From: Chlorophyllum brunneum
Taxonomy: Eukaryota; Basidiomycota; Agaricomycetes; Agaricales; Agaricaceae
DNA: 64,000 nt
Direction of reading: 5' to 3'
NCBI GenBank assembly: GCA_963576785.1
Contig: OY756140.1
Span: forward strand, 2,790,001-2,854,000
Shown in pieces: positions 49,130-59,659 of this stretch; the stretch's first letter is position 1, and each line of letters begins with the position of its first letter. The position numbers were made by a program, and so were the translations under genes. The notes beneath the pieces are model-generated. The model saw nothing but the letters and a program-made list of their open reading frames with translations. It was not told where the DNA came from and searched no databases.

Positions 49130-49688
49130 CTATGATGGCAGTTTGAACCCACTGGAACCGCTTTTTGCTGAACCGCCAGTGCCGGCGTTATCTATACTTG
49201 AATCTTAGGCTTGTCAACATCCGAAGTAAAATCCACTCACTAGACGCGATATTTATCAGCCCGGTGTGCGTGTTAACACTACCGCCCTGGGCTTGACCAC
49301 CCTGACCACTGAAAGAACTGCCCGAGTTGACCAAATTCGTACCATGGCCGCTGAAGTCTCCCTTGCCAGAAGCTCCTGCTGCTGAAGGTCCTGAATCGGC
49401 ATTTCCGGCGTTGCCAGCGTTGTCTGGTTGGTTGTCGGCGGAAATCGCGCAAGAAAATACAAATATATGCGTACTGGAATCCACGTTGACTAACCCGCCT
49501 CTCAGGATATCGAGCGGATCGCCACTACCAGGCCCGTCTAGTACGGAGCCGCCTGCAGCATTACCACCTGCACCGGAGTAGCTATTGAGCGAGTTCACAG
49601 CGTTGTTAGGAGTTGAATTTCGTCGGACGGGCCTGCCGAGGGCGGGAAGAAACAGACCAAGAAAGAGAAGGGCAGAGGAGGGGCGCAT
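49130..49688 (-). CDS. Small secreted Gly/Asn/Ala/Ser-rich protein
   Basis: About 130 residues in three exons. The N-terminus MRPSSALLFLGLFLPALG is a signal peptide (Arg, hydrophobic core, likely cleavage after LG, or after RPVRR by a Kex2-type protease). The mature part is low complexity: NAVNSLNSYSGAGGNAAGGS, then a DNAGNAGNADSGPSAAG tract, then SGSSFSGQGGQAQGGSVN and a C-terminus NAGTGGSAKSGSSGFKLPS. It contains no Cys, unlike typical effector-like small secreted proteins. A short motif of GLVNVDSS and GLINIASS type appears twice, one before each intron. I do not recognise a family; a cell-wall or extracellular role is only a guess. The start lies about 177 bases from the divergent Mpv17-family gene. 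Confidence 0.7.
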
Positions 49689-49864
49689 AATTAGTGTGGT
49701 GAGTAGAATATGATAGGTTAAGTAGGTTGGGGAGAAAGATGGTTTGGAGACGCGCTCGCGCACACCGCGTCCTTATCTACGCCTGGCCAATGACGACATA
49801 TGCGAGTCTCACGTGACCGCTCAAGGATGCCCATTCTGTGTACTCAAGGGCCAGTGCCCATCGC

Positions 49865-50797
49865 ATGGCCGCCCTCGCCATCGCCCGAGCATACCACTAT
49901 TCGTTCCAGACCCACCCAAATGTCACTCTCGCACTCACAGGTGGCACCCTCAACGCCGTCGGTGACTCTGTCGCACAAGTCGCTCAGAATGCCGTGAGTT
50001 ACCCTCATATGCCATGGGCCAGACATAACATTCTCCACAGACGAGGCGAGAACACGAGCCATATCGGCCGTATGACTATGCACGGACCGCGCGATTTTTC
50101 TGCTTTGGACTGACGATCAGTACGTCGGCCGATTTTCGGTGGGCGAATCGCCAGTCGCTTATCGTCCCCGACAGGCCCTGTTCTGGGTCGATGGAACACT
50201 TTCCTCGAGGCTCGCTTCCCGCTCAAATTCTTCAGACATTCCAAGAAGACAAGCCTCGGCGCTTTAGGAAAGCGTGTTGCCTGCGACCAGCTTATAATGT
50301 ATGCCCCTTTCATATTGCTACACATTCCCGAAACTCACCCTCAATATCCTCAGGGCTCCTCTCGGTGTAAGCGCCATAACATCCAGACATCCCCACCGTA
50401 ATCTCATCCTCACCCTCAGCTATGCTACTTTCTTTGTTTCTTGGGCGTCACAGAAGGTCGTCCCCCAGCACAAGTCGCTGAGAAATTCACAGATCTCTTC
50501 GGTAGAATCCTCGTTACAAATTGGAAAGCTTGGCCCCTGGCCCAGGTACGCACGGACCCATCTGAGTCAATATCTCTCCTAATCTGTATTTTCCCAGCTC
50601 ATCAACTTCCGTTATATGCCACTCCCGTACCGTGTTCCTTTCACCCAGGGCTGTGGCGTACTCTGGACATTGTACTTGTCTGTCTTGAACTCTCAGTCAG
50701 TTGTTTCTTCGCGCTCCATATGTATCTAACCCTCTATAGGGAGGACGTCAAGCAACACCGAACGGCCGCTCTGAAACACAAAACTGCTCAATCTTAG
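49865..50797 (+). CDS. Mpv17/PMP22/Sym1-family membrane protein
   Basis: About 230 residues in six or seven exons. The first exon, MAALAIARAYHYSFQTHPNV and TGGTLNAVGDSVAQVAQNA, matches the family's N-terminal helix (Y...L...P..T....G.L...GD..AQ). Next come YDYARTARFFCFGLTIS, then GPVLGRWNTFLEARFPLKFF (family: GP..H.WY..L) and GALGKRVACDQLIM-APLGV. A later exon has FTDLFGRILVTNWKAWPLAQ, and the following one LINFRYMPLPYRVPFTQGCG with WTLYLSVLNS, the canonical WP..Q..NF..VP...R......W..YLS. The protein should have four membrane helices and sit in the inner mitochondrial or peroxisomal membrane. The His of GP..H.WY is replaced by Arg-Trp here. A second-last exon border near 50360-50430 is uncertain. 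Confidence 0.85.
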
Positions 50798-50991
50798 CTC
50801 TTTATAATTATTCCTCGCAACCATCCCTATTTATTTGTCGTATTCCGCCCCGTACTTATCCTGTAGCCTAGCATTTTCGTTTTCCTACTCCCAACAATAG
50901 CCATTAGACAACCCGGACATAGGACATTTCATACAGTAATAGCGTTCAATAGTTACATATACTCTGATCACCCCACTCAAAACATTTTGTA

Positions 50992-53900
50992 CTACGATGT
51001 CCCATACTTGTGCCTGAAATACGCAGGCGGTAGCATACTGAGCACATCCACAAGTGGCCGCTCGACAACCATAAGCTCTCCCTCGCTGAGAAAATCCACA
51101 TGGAGGATAGGTCGGTAATGTGTAACTAGTTTACTCGAAGAGTTGATCAAGCTCTCCTCAGCCGTCACTTGTGCATCAAGCTGCTCCTGCTGTGTGCCCT
51201 GTCCATGTCGTCGCTTTTTGCTCGTCTTCGAGTTGCTACCGGGTGTTGATAATGTCAGTGGCAGCTTAAGCAACCAATTAGCACCCCACAACAGCGCGTA
51301 ACGCCCCTTCTCTCCACCATTCTCCCTTTGCGTGCCTTCCTTCCCAGTATCCATAATATCTGGAATAGTCAAAGCGGGAGGCGGAAAAGAGATCCCAAGT
51401 ATCGAATCGTGTAGACCCGCCAGACGCCTGGCAATCGGTGAAGGTGAAGATGAAGAGAGGGAGAGGTCTTTGCTCCAGGCTGGGAATTGACGAGCCTCGA
51501 CATCGTAAACTTGTAATGTGTTATCTGGGAAAGCGAGGAAGAGGATGTTGGGATTACTCGGTGAGAAGACGAGACACGCGACAGGAAGGGGGAATGTGGG
51601 TAGACGGCCGTGGTGCTGGAGATCGTCTCAATTAGCGTCTTAACGTAGGGAGTCTTCACGACTTACAGAGACAGAATCCAAGTTGAATATATGGGTGTGT
51701 CGCTGATCATCAGATGTTGCCAGCCACTGGCCATCCGGACTGACACTGATTCGCAGTACGCTGGGTATAATATCCGCGATCGGATTTTTATCACTGTCGT
51801 TCTCTCCTTCGCTCATACTTCCCTCACTCTCACTTTCTTCTTCTTCTGTGCCTCCCATCTCGACATCTTCTCTCTCTACATGCTTTCCGTTCGTCAAGAT
51901 CCCATTTGGTTGCTTTGTTTGCTTAAGGGATTTCACGACACGGTCTCCGATAACAATTTCTTTTAGCCTGTGATGCTCAAACCGCCTAAGTAGCCGAGCT
52001 TTGTCGCGAGTGAGATCAAAAATGAGGATGTAGGACGTTTGAGCGGTAGAGAGGACGAGCTTCGACGAGTCTGGAGTGAACTGTAATGTGACAGCGCCTA
52101 GACTTGTGTTGGAGGAGGCGTTGGGAATGCTGGAGTGGATTAGAAGGGGAAATGCTTTGATTCTTTTCACGAAAATCTGGCCCTGGTCCTTGTGGTCCAG
52201 TTGAGTAAATAAATGTGATCGGAAGTCCAGAATACGTACATCGATGTGCAAAGAGAAAAGTTTTGCTTCGTACATATCAGAGACTGCGAGCCATTGTCCA
52301 TCTTCAGATATCTCTCCGGCGACGAGATTGCTTGTCACGTTAAACTCCATTTCCAACACCTTCTCCCAACCACCACCCCATGGTTCTGACTCGTCCTCTT
52401 GTGGTTCATTAATTATCTCATCCTCGGGCTTCTTCAAGATTCTCCAAACACTCAACCCAGCCTCTCTCAAACATAGCACCAACCTCTTGTTCCTCGACAC
52501 ACGAATTAAATTACCAACAGTATATGTAATTCTGCGGTGGTATGCGTCAGCGAAAGTAGCGTCTGTGCTTGTAACCAACGGGTTGATGACTTTCGTCACT
52601 GTGCTTTCCGGAAGGGCTGCCGGACTGAGGACGACGGACATGTCTAGACCCCCAGAGGCGAGGATAGAAGCAACATCGAGGGGATATGTGCGTTTGTAGG
52701 TTGATGGAAGAGATGTGTATGGAGGCCAGGATGCCAGTGCGCGCACATCGTGTGAGTGCATACGACGTGAGGCAGTTTGCGCCCAACGAAGGCTTGTAGA
52801 TGATGAAGAACTTGTCCGGACAAGCGAGAACTGAACGGTTTTTTGGTCTACGCCGGAAGTGTAAATTGCTTTGCCCTCTGGATTGATGGTGAGGGCGAGA
52901 ACATCAGCGCCATGAGCTGGGAATGAATGTAGCTGAGTACAGGTCCGCGAATCCCAAAACTTGACATGGCCAAGAGAGTCCCCTGAGATGATGGTGCCGT
53001 CACTATTCCCAAAGTTATTAGTGCCGAGCCCAACCCCGGAAAAAGTGATGTTGTTAATTTACCCCAAGGTACCCACTGTCCAGACAAGTGTGCGTTCGCC
53101 TCGGACTTTGTCCACCGCCATTCGCTCGAGTGCTCTGCCTGTCTGTACATCCCATTTCCGAAGGCTGCTATCTGAGCAACCAGTTACTAGCCACGAATCT
53201 CTCCAGTCGTCCTCGTCGTCTTCGTCCGAATCACTGTCAGAATCAGCATCGTTTGAGTTTCGGGATTTTGATCGAGGCACGGGTGGGCCCCACGCAATGC
53301 TAAGCATCCGACATTTGACCCGATCGAAGCGACGGTGGTGAGTGAGGGTGTCATCGACCACTGAAAGCAGGCGGACTGTGCCATCTTCGCAGCCTAACGC
53401 GAGATATGTGGACGCTGGGTTGGCCGCGACACACCATATTGCACCACCCTGAGAACTGATTGTCCGCTGGTGACTGCATGAACTCAATGACGATCTGAAC
53501 AAGTATGTGCTTGCATACCTTCACACACGAACGTTCGAGATTCCATTCCAGTAACTCACTCCCTCCTCCAGAGGTGAATAATCGTAGGTCCGATATTGAG
53601 GGAACATCATCGGGGCGAAGATCGTCGGGATGGCGGATTACGAATGTCAATGAGTCCACTTTTGAAGGGTGGGGACCTGGCATTGTCTGCAAAAGTCACA
53701 TCCACAGTTGCATTTAGACAAACGTCTTGACCCACTTTTCTGACAACCCAGGCTTGTGAGCATTCCACACTCTGCGCGGGGCCGACCCATTCACATAGAT
53801 CTATGTTTCCGTTCGCATGTCCAACAGCCAGAGTGCCATATGGCAACGGTGGTTTCCCCGCTGCCCTTCTTGTCTTCGGGCTGACTGGAGGCAAAGGCCG

Positions 53901-54008
53901 TGGGGGAAACGCGAGTGCCGTGACCGCAGACGGTGCATAATCGACAAAGCGACAGCGATGGACAGCCAGGGTCGTCGGGTGGCTTTCTTTCCGTTTGTCC
54001 AGGAGCAT
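50992..54008 (-). CDS. UTP4: U3 snoRNP-associated WD-repeat protein Utp4 (cirhin)
   Basis: About 860 residues in seven or more exons. The N-terminus reads LAVHRCRFVDYAPSAVTALA, the Utp4 signature, followed by YGTLAVGHANGNIDLCEWVG. WD40-type repeats run through most of the protein: RLFTSGGGSELLEWNLERSC, GAIWCVAANPASTYLALGCE, DSWLVTGCSDSSLRKWDVQT, LGHVKFWD-type repeats near 52960, MHSHDVRALASWPPYTS, LAVSDMYEAKLFSL, LQFTPDSSKLVLSTAQTSYI and PDGQWLATSDDQRHTHIFNL. An acidic low-complexity stretch at 51800-51870 separates the two propellers. The C-terminus YRPILHVDFLSEGELMVVER, PLVDVLSMLPPAYFRHKYG is diagnostic of Utp4. The protein is part of the t-UTP/UTP-A complex that starts pre-rRNA processing and supports rDNA transcription in the nucleolus. 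The start is set at MLLDKRKESH; an in-frame ATG at 54047 is possible. Confidence 0.92.
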
Positions 54009-54153
54009 TGCACGGTGTGTCGAGGATGTCAGAGACGCACCCTCCAAAACTTTTTTTCGGCAATCAAATCAGGAAGCACGTGACCTGTGCCCTTCCACTC
54101 ACGCGTCCACTCCGCCCCGTCCCAAGTCTTCTCTCCCCCACGTCCATTCCAAC

Positions 54154-54564
54154 ATGTCTTTTCTCGGTGGTGGACGAGGTTCTGCTCCCACAAATGGCGT
54201 CAACTCGGACAAAATAGAAATGGCAATCACAGAGTATGTCCAGAGTTTCACAACTCGCAGCACGCGCAACTCAATTTTCTCCATCGCTGGTGGTTAGGTT
54301 GGACACCGTCACCGACTTCTTCAACCGCATGGTCCAGTACGTGGACTTGTCAAATTTGTCGCCCCTTGTCCTGTAACATTCCACAGGTCGTGTCACGCCA
54401 AGTGCATCAGCACACGGTATGCCGACGCTGACCTCAACAAGGGCGAGAGTGTCTGTGTAGACCGTTGCGTCGCCAAATTCAATGACGTACAGAAAAAAGT
54501 CGGCGAGAAGCTCCAAAACCGGAGCCAAAGCAATGCTGGACCCAGTGGGTTCGGAACATTCTGA
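54154..54564 (+). CDS. TIM10: Mitochondrial import chaperone Tim10
   Basis: About 95 residues in three exons. Exon 1 encodes MSFLGGGRGSAPTNGVNSDK with IEMAITE, exon 2 LDTVTDFFNRMV, and exon 3 SCHAKCISTRYADADLNKGE and SVCVDRCVAKFNDVQKKVGE. The twin CX3C pairs (CHAKC and CVDRC) are 16 residues apart, as in all small Tim proteins. The N-terminal MSFLGxG and LNKxES...DRCVAK motifs identify Tim10 rather than Tim8, 9 or 13. It forms the Tim9-Tim10 hexamer in the intermembrane space and carries hydrophobic carriers to the TIM22 complex. The start is about 146 bases from the divergent UTP4 start, a likely shared promoter. Confidence 0.95.
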
Positions 54565-55047
54565 ACATAGATCGGAACGTTGCACGTCGTGAAGAGTTCT
54601 GTCACGGCGCATACCTCTGCACGGCTATGCAAAAGCCCCACCTACAAACATTAGAGCACAGGCAGAACGTAGAGAGATGGAAAAAGCGGGTTGTGTGTTC
54701 GAGCGATATGATACTCGAGCGGATAATACTTCTCTTGATAGTAATGATACTGGACTTCGTCCTTCACTCCCATTGAACCTTTCTTCCGGCCCAATAAGCA
54801 GCGTGTATTCCACATGTCGGGATGCTAAAACATATTTAACGTAAGAAGTGAACACAGGACGCAAGTAACAGTCTAAATCATCTTGAAAATCTAAACGGGC
54901 AAAGTCTATACTCTGAGTCCCCCCAGGGTGTGGATATAGTTCCGGTGGCCCACATCTCACGCATATAGGGGTTCTGTCAAAAAGCAGGAAGCAGGAAGGT
55001 CTGAGAATATGAGAGGGAATCAATGTAGTTCCCAGAAAGGCCATAGA

Positions 55048-57728
55048 TCAAACCATAGTGTTCCTAGTCGGAACACGGGAGGGGAATAAACCCCAGAGCA
55101 CAGCAAGAGATGCGGCTAGGGGAACTGTAACAAACGTGAATGCAGAAACGCCTTCGAAGTTCAGCACCGTGCCTGTAACGACTGGGAAGACAGCTGCGAG
55201 GAAGCGAGCCAGATCAGAAGATCCCCCCCATGAAGATGGAAGCAAACTCACCACCACCAAGACTAGCGAATGCATTGCTGAAAACAGGCCGGATTAGACC
55301 CGAAACCCTGCCAGAGGAAGCGGTAAGTACACCTACATCAGTGCCATCACAACCATATGCACCTCCTCAGGGAGGACGTCATTTGCCATTGCCAGTGCTG
55401 CAGGGAAAACGGGTCCGTAGAAGAGTCCGATGAAGCCCGCCGCGATATAATTCTGTATGTAGGAATGAACCACCCAGACGAGAACCTGCAAGAGCAGTCC
55501 AAGCACTGATGGATCGACCTCAACCATGACGCTACCAGAAGGAAATGTTCCCGACGTACGACTACAAGTCAGAGGGAATAATTGTCAGAAGATGGCGTTC
55601 TCGGTCAAGTAAAATATCCTTACATGCAAGAATGAACGGTGTGCTTCCTCTGTTTAAAAGAAAGGCTAAATCACAATGAGAAAGACAGATAACCATGCGC
55701 TAAAAGGAACTCACAATCGGTTGTAATACCCCCAGCCGAAGCGTCCGAGGCTGATACCTGCCCAGAAACTCGAAGTGACATAACCGACTGTTTTTGGGTC
55801 GGCGTGCTATAAATCATCGAGTTTCAGCATCAGCTTTAGAAGATATATTGCGACTGACCTTAGTGCCGAGCAGGTAAGTAACCATCTATGCCTTCTCGAT
55901 CAGTATTCCCTCCTCCTGATGGAGCATATATTAAACGTACGAAGCCTTGGGTAGTCGTTTCACTGAGAAGGTTCCGCTACATTAGGCAAACAGTCATGTT
56001 TGGGCACCGCGAACCTCACCTTCCACAATAAAGCAACGCAAACGCGGAGAAGGCCCACTGATATGGCATGTATAGAGCCAGTTTGAGGGCTGGAGAAACC
56101 ACGGTAAAGCGCAAGACCGTTGACATGGGACTTCCGCCTTATCAGTGAGAGTAGACACTTACTATTCCTTTTGTTATCCTCTGACTTGAACCACAGAGCA
56201 GGGAAAGTAGGGCTAACAACCGATGGCGAAGCCTTCTCAGACTGATCAGCGTCATTTGCAGCGCCACAGCCGGCGTCAACCCTTGCCCTAGCTTCGCACA
56301 ACGCTCCACGATGCTCCTTCGTAACCTCTGCCGGACTGGGTATGAAAGTCATCGCTAGAAACGTGACATTCAAGGCTGATAAAACGAGAGAACCAAAGTA
56401 AAAGTGAAACCACGGAACACCGGTGGCAATGATTGACTGGCAAACGAGAGGGGAAGCTACACTCCCAAAACCTAACCAGCGTGCGTCAGGTCCCGTGGGG
56501 ACGAAACCCAGGAGTAGTGTAGGGCAAGTTACCACTTACTTCCAAGTCCATAGGCATAACCAAGAGCCTGCCTCGGACCGGAGGCAAAATAGGCGTTCCT
56601 GAAGCTAATCTAAGCTCACGTCATCCGGAGGCTAAAGATCAAATCCCACTTACAGTGTTGCTAAAATTAAAACCTCATTGGTAAGAACGCCCTGAAAATA
56701 AAGACCGATAAGGTTATCAACTTACCAGTCAATAAAGCACGAGCAAATGCAGCCATGGCGTAGGCTACGAGCATGACGGAAAAGCCGCCTCGGGAACCCA
56801 TCAAGATGAAGTAGAATGCGTGCAGCGTGCTTGCGATGGACAACACTAGGTGGCGCGCCCGAGAAGCTGAGTGGCCGAAAGCCGGATTGTTCTTTCTGAG
56901 GATAACTAGGGTGTGCGGTATAATAGTTTTCTTCGATGACTCGAAGTTAAAGCGGCCCAGCCACTTTAGGATGATTTCGACGAGGAACGTTCCGATGAAG
57001 AACCTAAGATGTCCGATGAGAACGTGCGGCAGCCTAAAGGGACTACTCTCATACTCACCCGCATGTGGTACCAGCCCACAGTAAGGATGAAGTCATAGTA
57101 CTAAGGTTGAATTCGGTGTCGAGATCTGTCAGGCTGGTATCAGAATCATGTACTTAACAGTCATTAGTGAGAGAGCGACTCGCAAGGCATAACAGTCCCG
57201 GTGACTGTAAAGAAGGTCATCAGACTGAGTTCTCTAAAATACTTTTAATGACGTACCTCCATCAGCCCAACCAATGACGAAGCATGCAAAATAACCGCTA
57301 GCAAGACGCCATTTCAAAGAGGTTTGTGCGGGACTGCATTCCTCGAGCTCAAGGGAAGGAGCGCAACTATTACGGGCGGTCGGCGGCGCGGTGGATACAG
57401 GCGATGTGGGGTCATAGAGAAGGAAGCTGGACAAGGTCTGGCTATAACGAAGGAGTGTAGTCACAGTGGCATACTCGGACATATGTGCATCAGCCAAGGG
57501 TGTCACGGAGGTAGGCGACGAATACTCGGTGGTGAGCGACAAGGCATCGGGGAGGTGGTCCCTCCGACGACCATCGAGAACAATGCTGTTATCAAGAAGT
57601 CCGGGTTCGTCTGTGGTCATTGCTTTAGAGAACGAGTTGAACACATAGGCAGAATGCTGTCGATCACCCAAGCGTGTATTTTGCGAGGGGCTGACAGTTA
57701 CTCGAGTTTGCTGGGCAGTATAGGCCAT
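55048..57728 (-). CDS. Major facilitator superfamily transporter 2, paralogue of MFS1
   Basis: A multi-exon gene of about 610-660 residues with the same plan as the transporter at 39725-42389. It has a cytosolic N-terminus of about 150 residues (MAYTAQQTRVTVSPSQNTRL), then LKWRLASGYFACFVIGWADG. Shared blocks with MFS1 include GFGSVASPLVCQSIIATGVP, FYFGSLVLSALNVTFL, GLFYGPVFPAALAMA with LPEEVHMVVMALM, and a final helix ending FPSRVPTRNTMV. The central loop (DAGCGAANDADQSEKASPSV) differs strongly from MFS1. Both genes lie on the same strand about 13 kb apart, so they derive from an older duplication. The substrate is unknown. Exon borders in 55550-57250 are approximate. The stop TGA is at 55048-55050. 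Confidence 0.8.
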
Positions 57729-57951
57729 GGAAGGTGTATGGGTTCAGAGGATTTCCTCTCTCACCAGAGTTTATCTAGGATCGCGCGCAAGATAGCATTA
57801 TAATTTCCGGGAGGTTGAGGGCAATCTATCTCCATCTGGGAGCTATCTGGCGTTGGAGCCGCCTTTGAATTCTTGGTTCAACATGACACAATACGAAGAC
57901 CGACATTGCATCTTTTGCCTTGGGCAGCAGGGGCGCGTAGAAAATGTGATG

Positions 57952-58941
57952 TTAATCCGGTTTGCCGCTAGGCAATGTATATAATTGAGTTCGCTGGTGG
58001 GTTGAATGGCCGAGGTAAGTGAGCAGAAAAGTGGAAGATATCGGAAATGAGACCTTAGGAAGTGCCCGATGAAGTGCCCGCTGTGTAACATATTGCCTTG
58101 GGGGTAATTTTTTGATAAATGCGCCTAGAAGTCCTTGGAGGATATCGTCGGGAACGTGAGCTTGGTCTTCGCCCCTGAGCGCATGTTGAACGTAAAGGAC
58201 ACCACTATCAGAAGGGTATGTGGCCAACTCGCCGGAAAATATCGTAATGCCATCGTGTCAAGCCACTGGTAACAGGGACTGAGGATTCGCCATCAGTGAA
58301 AAGCGTTCGAAGAATTGGAAGTTGCTGGAGCATGAAGAAGTTTGAATACGTTTTAAAACGCCGGTATGGTGGGCGATGCAAAAGTAGGACAATTCGAAGG
58401 TTGTGAGAGCCAGCCCAGTCCCTCGTATGCTTTCTTAATCACGGATATATTATTCGTGCAGGGTATCCTTCCGTGATGATGCCCTATCTGGAAACACGTA
58501 CAGAGACGTACGGATTCTAATCGTATATCACCATGCAGACGTCAAACCGACATTGCACAAAAGTGATAAGGTTTTTGACACTGGTCACCTCACGACGAGT
58601 CCTGTCTAGATTGGAGATTGAATGGGTACCCGATGAACGGTACTGACTGTGGATTCGGAGGGACACGGGTGCCCAAATGTGCGGGTAAGGGGTCTCACAT
58701 TCTCCTGCGGGTTGGAGTGGAAGGTATCTGTGGTAAAGCAGGTAGTTCAATCAGAACAGGCTCACTGAATCGGAATGAAAATGGATGATAGATATCCGAT
58801 GGTTTAAATGGGTGTGGTGCAGATAGCCTGTCTACATCTGAAGCATGTTGTACGACAGCCGAGTAATTTGCACGAGTACTGGCCGAGAGCCTCGAAATCC
58901 AAGTCATTTTTGCCATCAACATCAATCTTACGACGATCCAT
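57952..58941 (-). CDS. Unrecognised multi-exon gene
   Basis: The first exon (ATG at 58939-58941) reads MDRRKIDVDGKNDLDFEALG. A 52-base intron joins it in frame to LSAPHPFKPSDIYHPFSFRF and SEPVLIELPALPQIPSTPTR. A 53-base intron leads to YRSSGTHSISNLDRTRRE. Further down, the frames PILRTLFTDGESS and LATYPSDSGVLYVQHALRGE, DDILQGLLGAFIKKLPPRQY and TQRALHRALPK are protein-like and can be linked by a 52-base intron using a weak GTCCCT donor. The region between about 58360 and 58560 is not resolved. The consistent intron sizes and amino-acid composition support a real gene. I could not assign a family; N-terminal similarity to kinetochore-type proteins crossed my mind but is not supported. Confidence 0.4.
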
Positions 58942-59038
58942 TATGATATTGAGGGAACGCGATCCGTGTTGGTTTCAGCGAAACTAAGGACAGTATGTAG
59001 GAGTTAATCGGCGGGGTAGTCCTGGGACTAGGATTGAG

Positions 59039-59436
59039 CTATTTGCCATGGGTCGGGAAGCATTCGGCAATTGTCTTGTTGTGCTTGTTTTGAGAGTGCT
59101 CCTCCAGACTGAGGGCTATTAGTATAGCCTGAGAGTATGTAGATGAGGTTGGAATGGCTCACGCTGGCGCACGAGTGGTAATAAGCTTGAGACAGGCGTC
59201 AATGCAAGGTGGGCTGAAGGCGAAACGGGGTTTTGCAGCTCACAAATGCTTGTCTGCAAGTGGTGCAGACGATGGACTTAGCAGCTTCGTTGACCTTCAT
59301 CTGGCTCTTTGCTCCCTTTGCGTCGTTCTTTTGAGAATTGCGTTCGCGCTTTTGCGCAGCCTTAGCGCCCTGTTCGTCGATCAGATCAGCTCGCTAGACG
59401 CAGGCTTGGCACAGAGGTCCGACGCACATTTCCCAT
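59039..59436 (-). CDS. Small zinc-binding protein of the ZNF706/At2g23090 (4F5-like, DUF1909) type
   Basis: Four exons encode about 75 residues. ATG at 59434-59436 gives MGN; a 58-base intron leads to GAKAAQKRERNSQKNDAKGA, KSQMKVNEAAKSIVCTTCRQ with AF; the next exon reads LITTRAPA; the last reads LEEHSQNKHNKTIAECFPTH with GK and a stop at 59039. The Lys/Arg-rich N-terminus is the 4F5/SERF-like segment. The C-terminal zinc motif is C-x2-C-x17-H-x4-H (CTTC ... HSQNKH), followed by the AECF ending typical of this family across plants, animals and fungi. The family is small, nuclear and cytoplasmic, and poorly characterised. No exon exceeds about 45 codons, so the gene is easily missed. Confidence 0.85.
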
Positions 59437-59630
59437 GGTTAGTACTCAAAGATCAGAGAGAATAGTGAAAGAAAAGAAACCCCGAGAATGTGAAGATGGT
59501 ATATTGCTGTTGAAGGACGGTAGCTGACCGCCTAAAGAGGATGCGCTGCTTGTGTAATACCGGGCCGGGCCGTGTAATCTCTCCAGGTGCACGATGGGAC
59601 TGTTCTAAACATATCACCCCGAAAACTTGG

Positions 59631-59639
59631 TATATAATA
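59631..59639 (+). promoter_or_regulatory. TATA-like box upstream of GLY1
   Basis: TATATAATA ends 21 bases before the first ATG (59660) and 108 bases before the second in-frame ATG (59747). If it positions transcription about 30 bases downstream, the resulting mRNA would skip the first ATG. Confidence 0.4.
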
Positions 59640-59659
59640 CATGAGGATCCTACACCCAC

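Noticed and set aside
54625..55044. 139-residue open frame on the minus strand starting 4 bases after the MFS2 stop
   Set aside because: No conserved motif, no introns where neighbours have many, and its position suggests MFS2 3' UTR.
55058..55297. Plus-strand open frame antisense to the MFS2 3' end
   Set aside because: It is the antisense shadow of the conserved MFS2 C-terminal exon.
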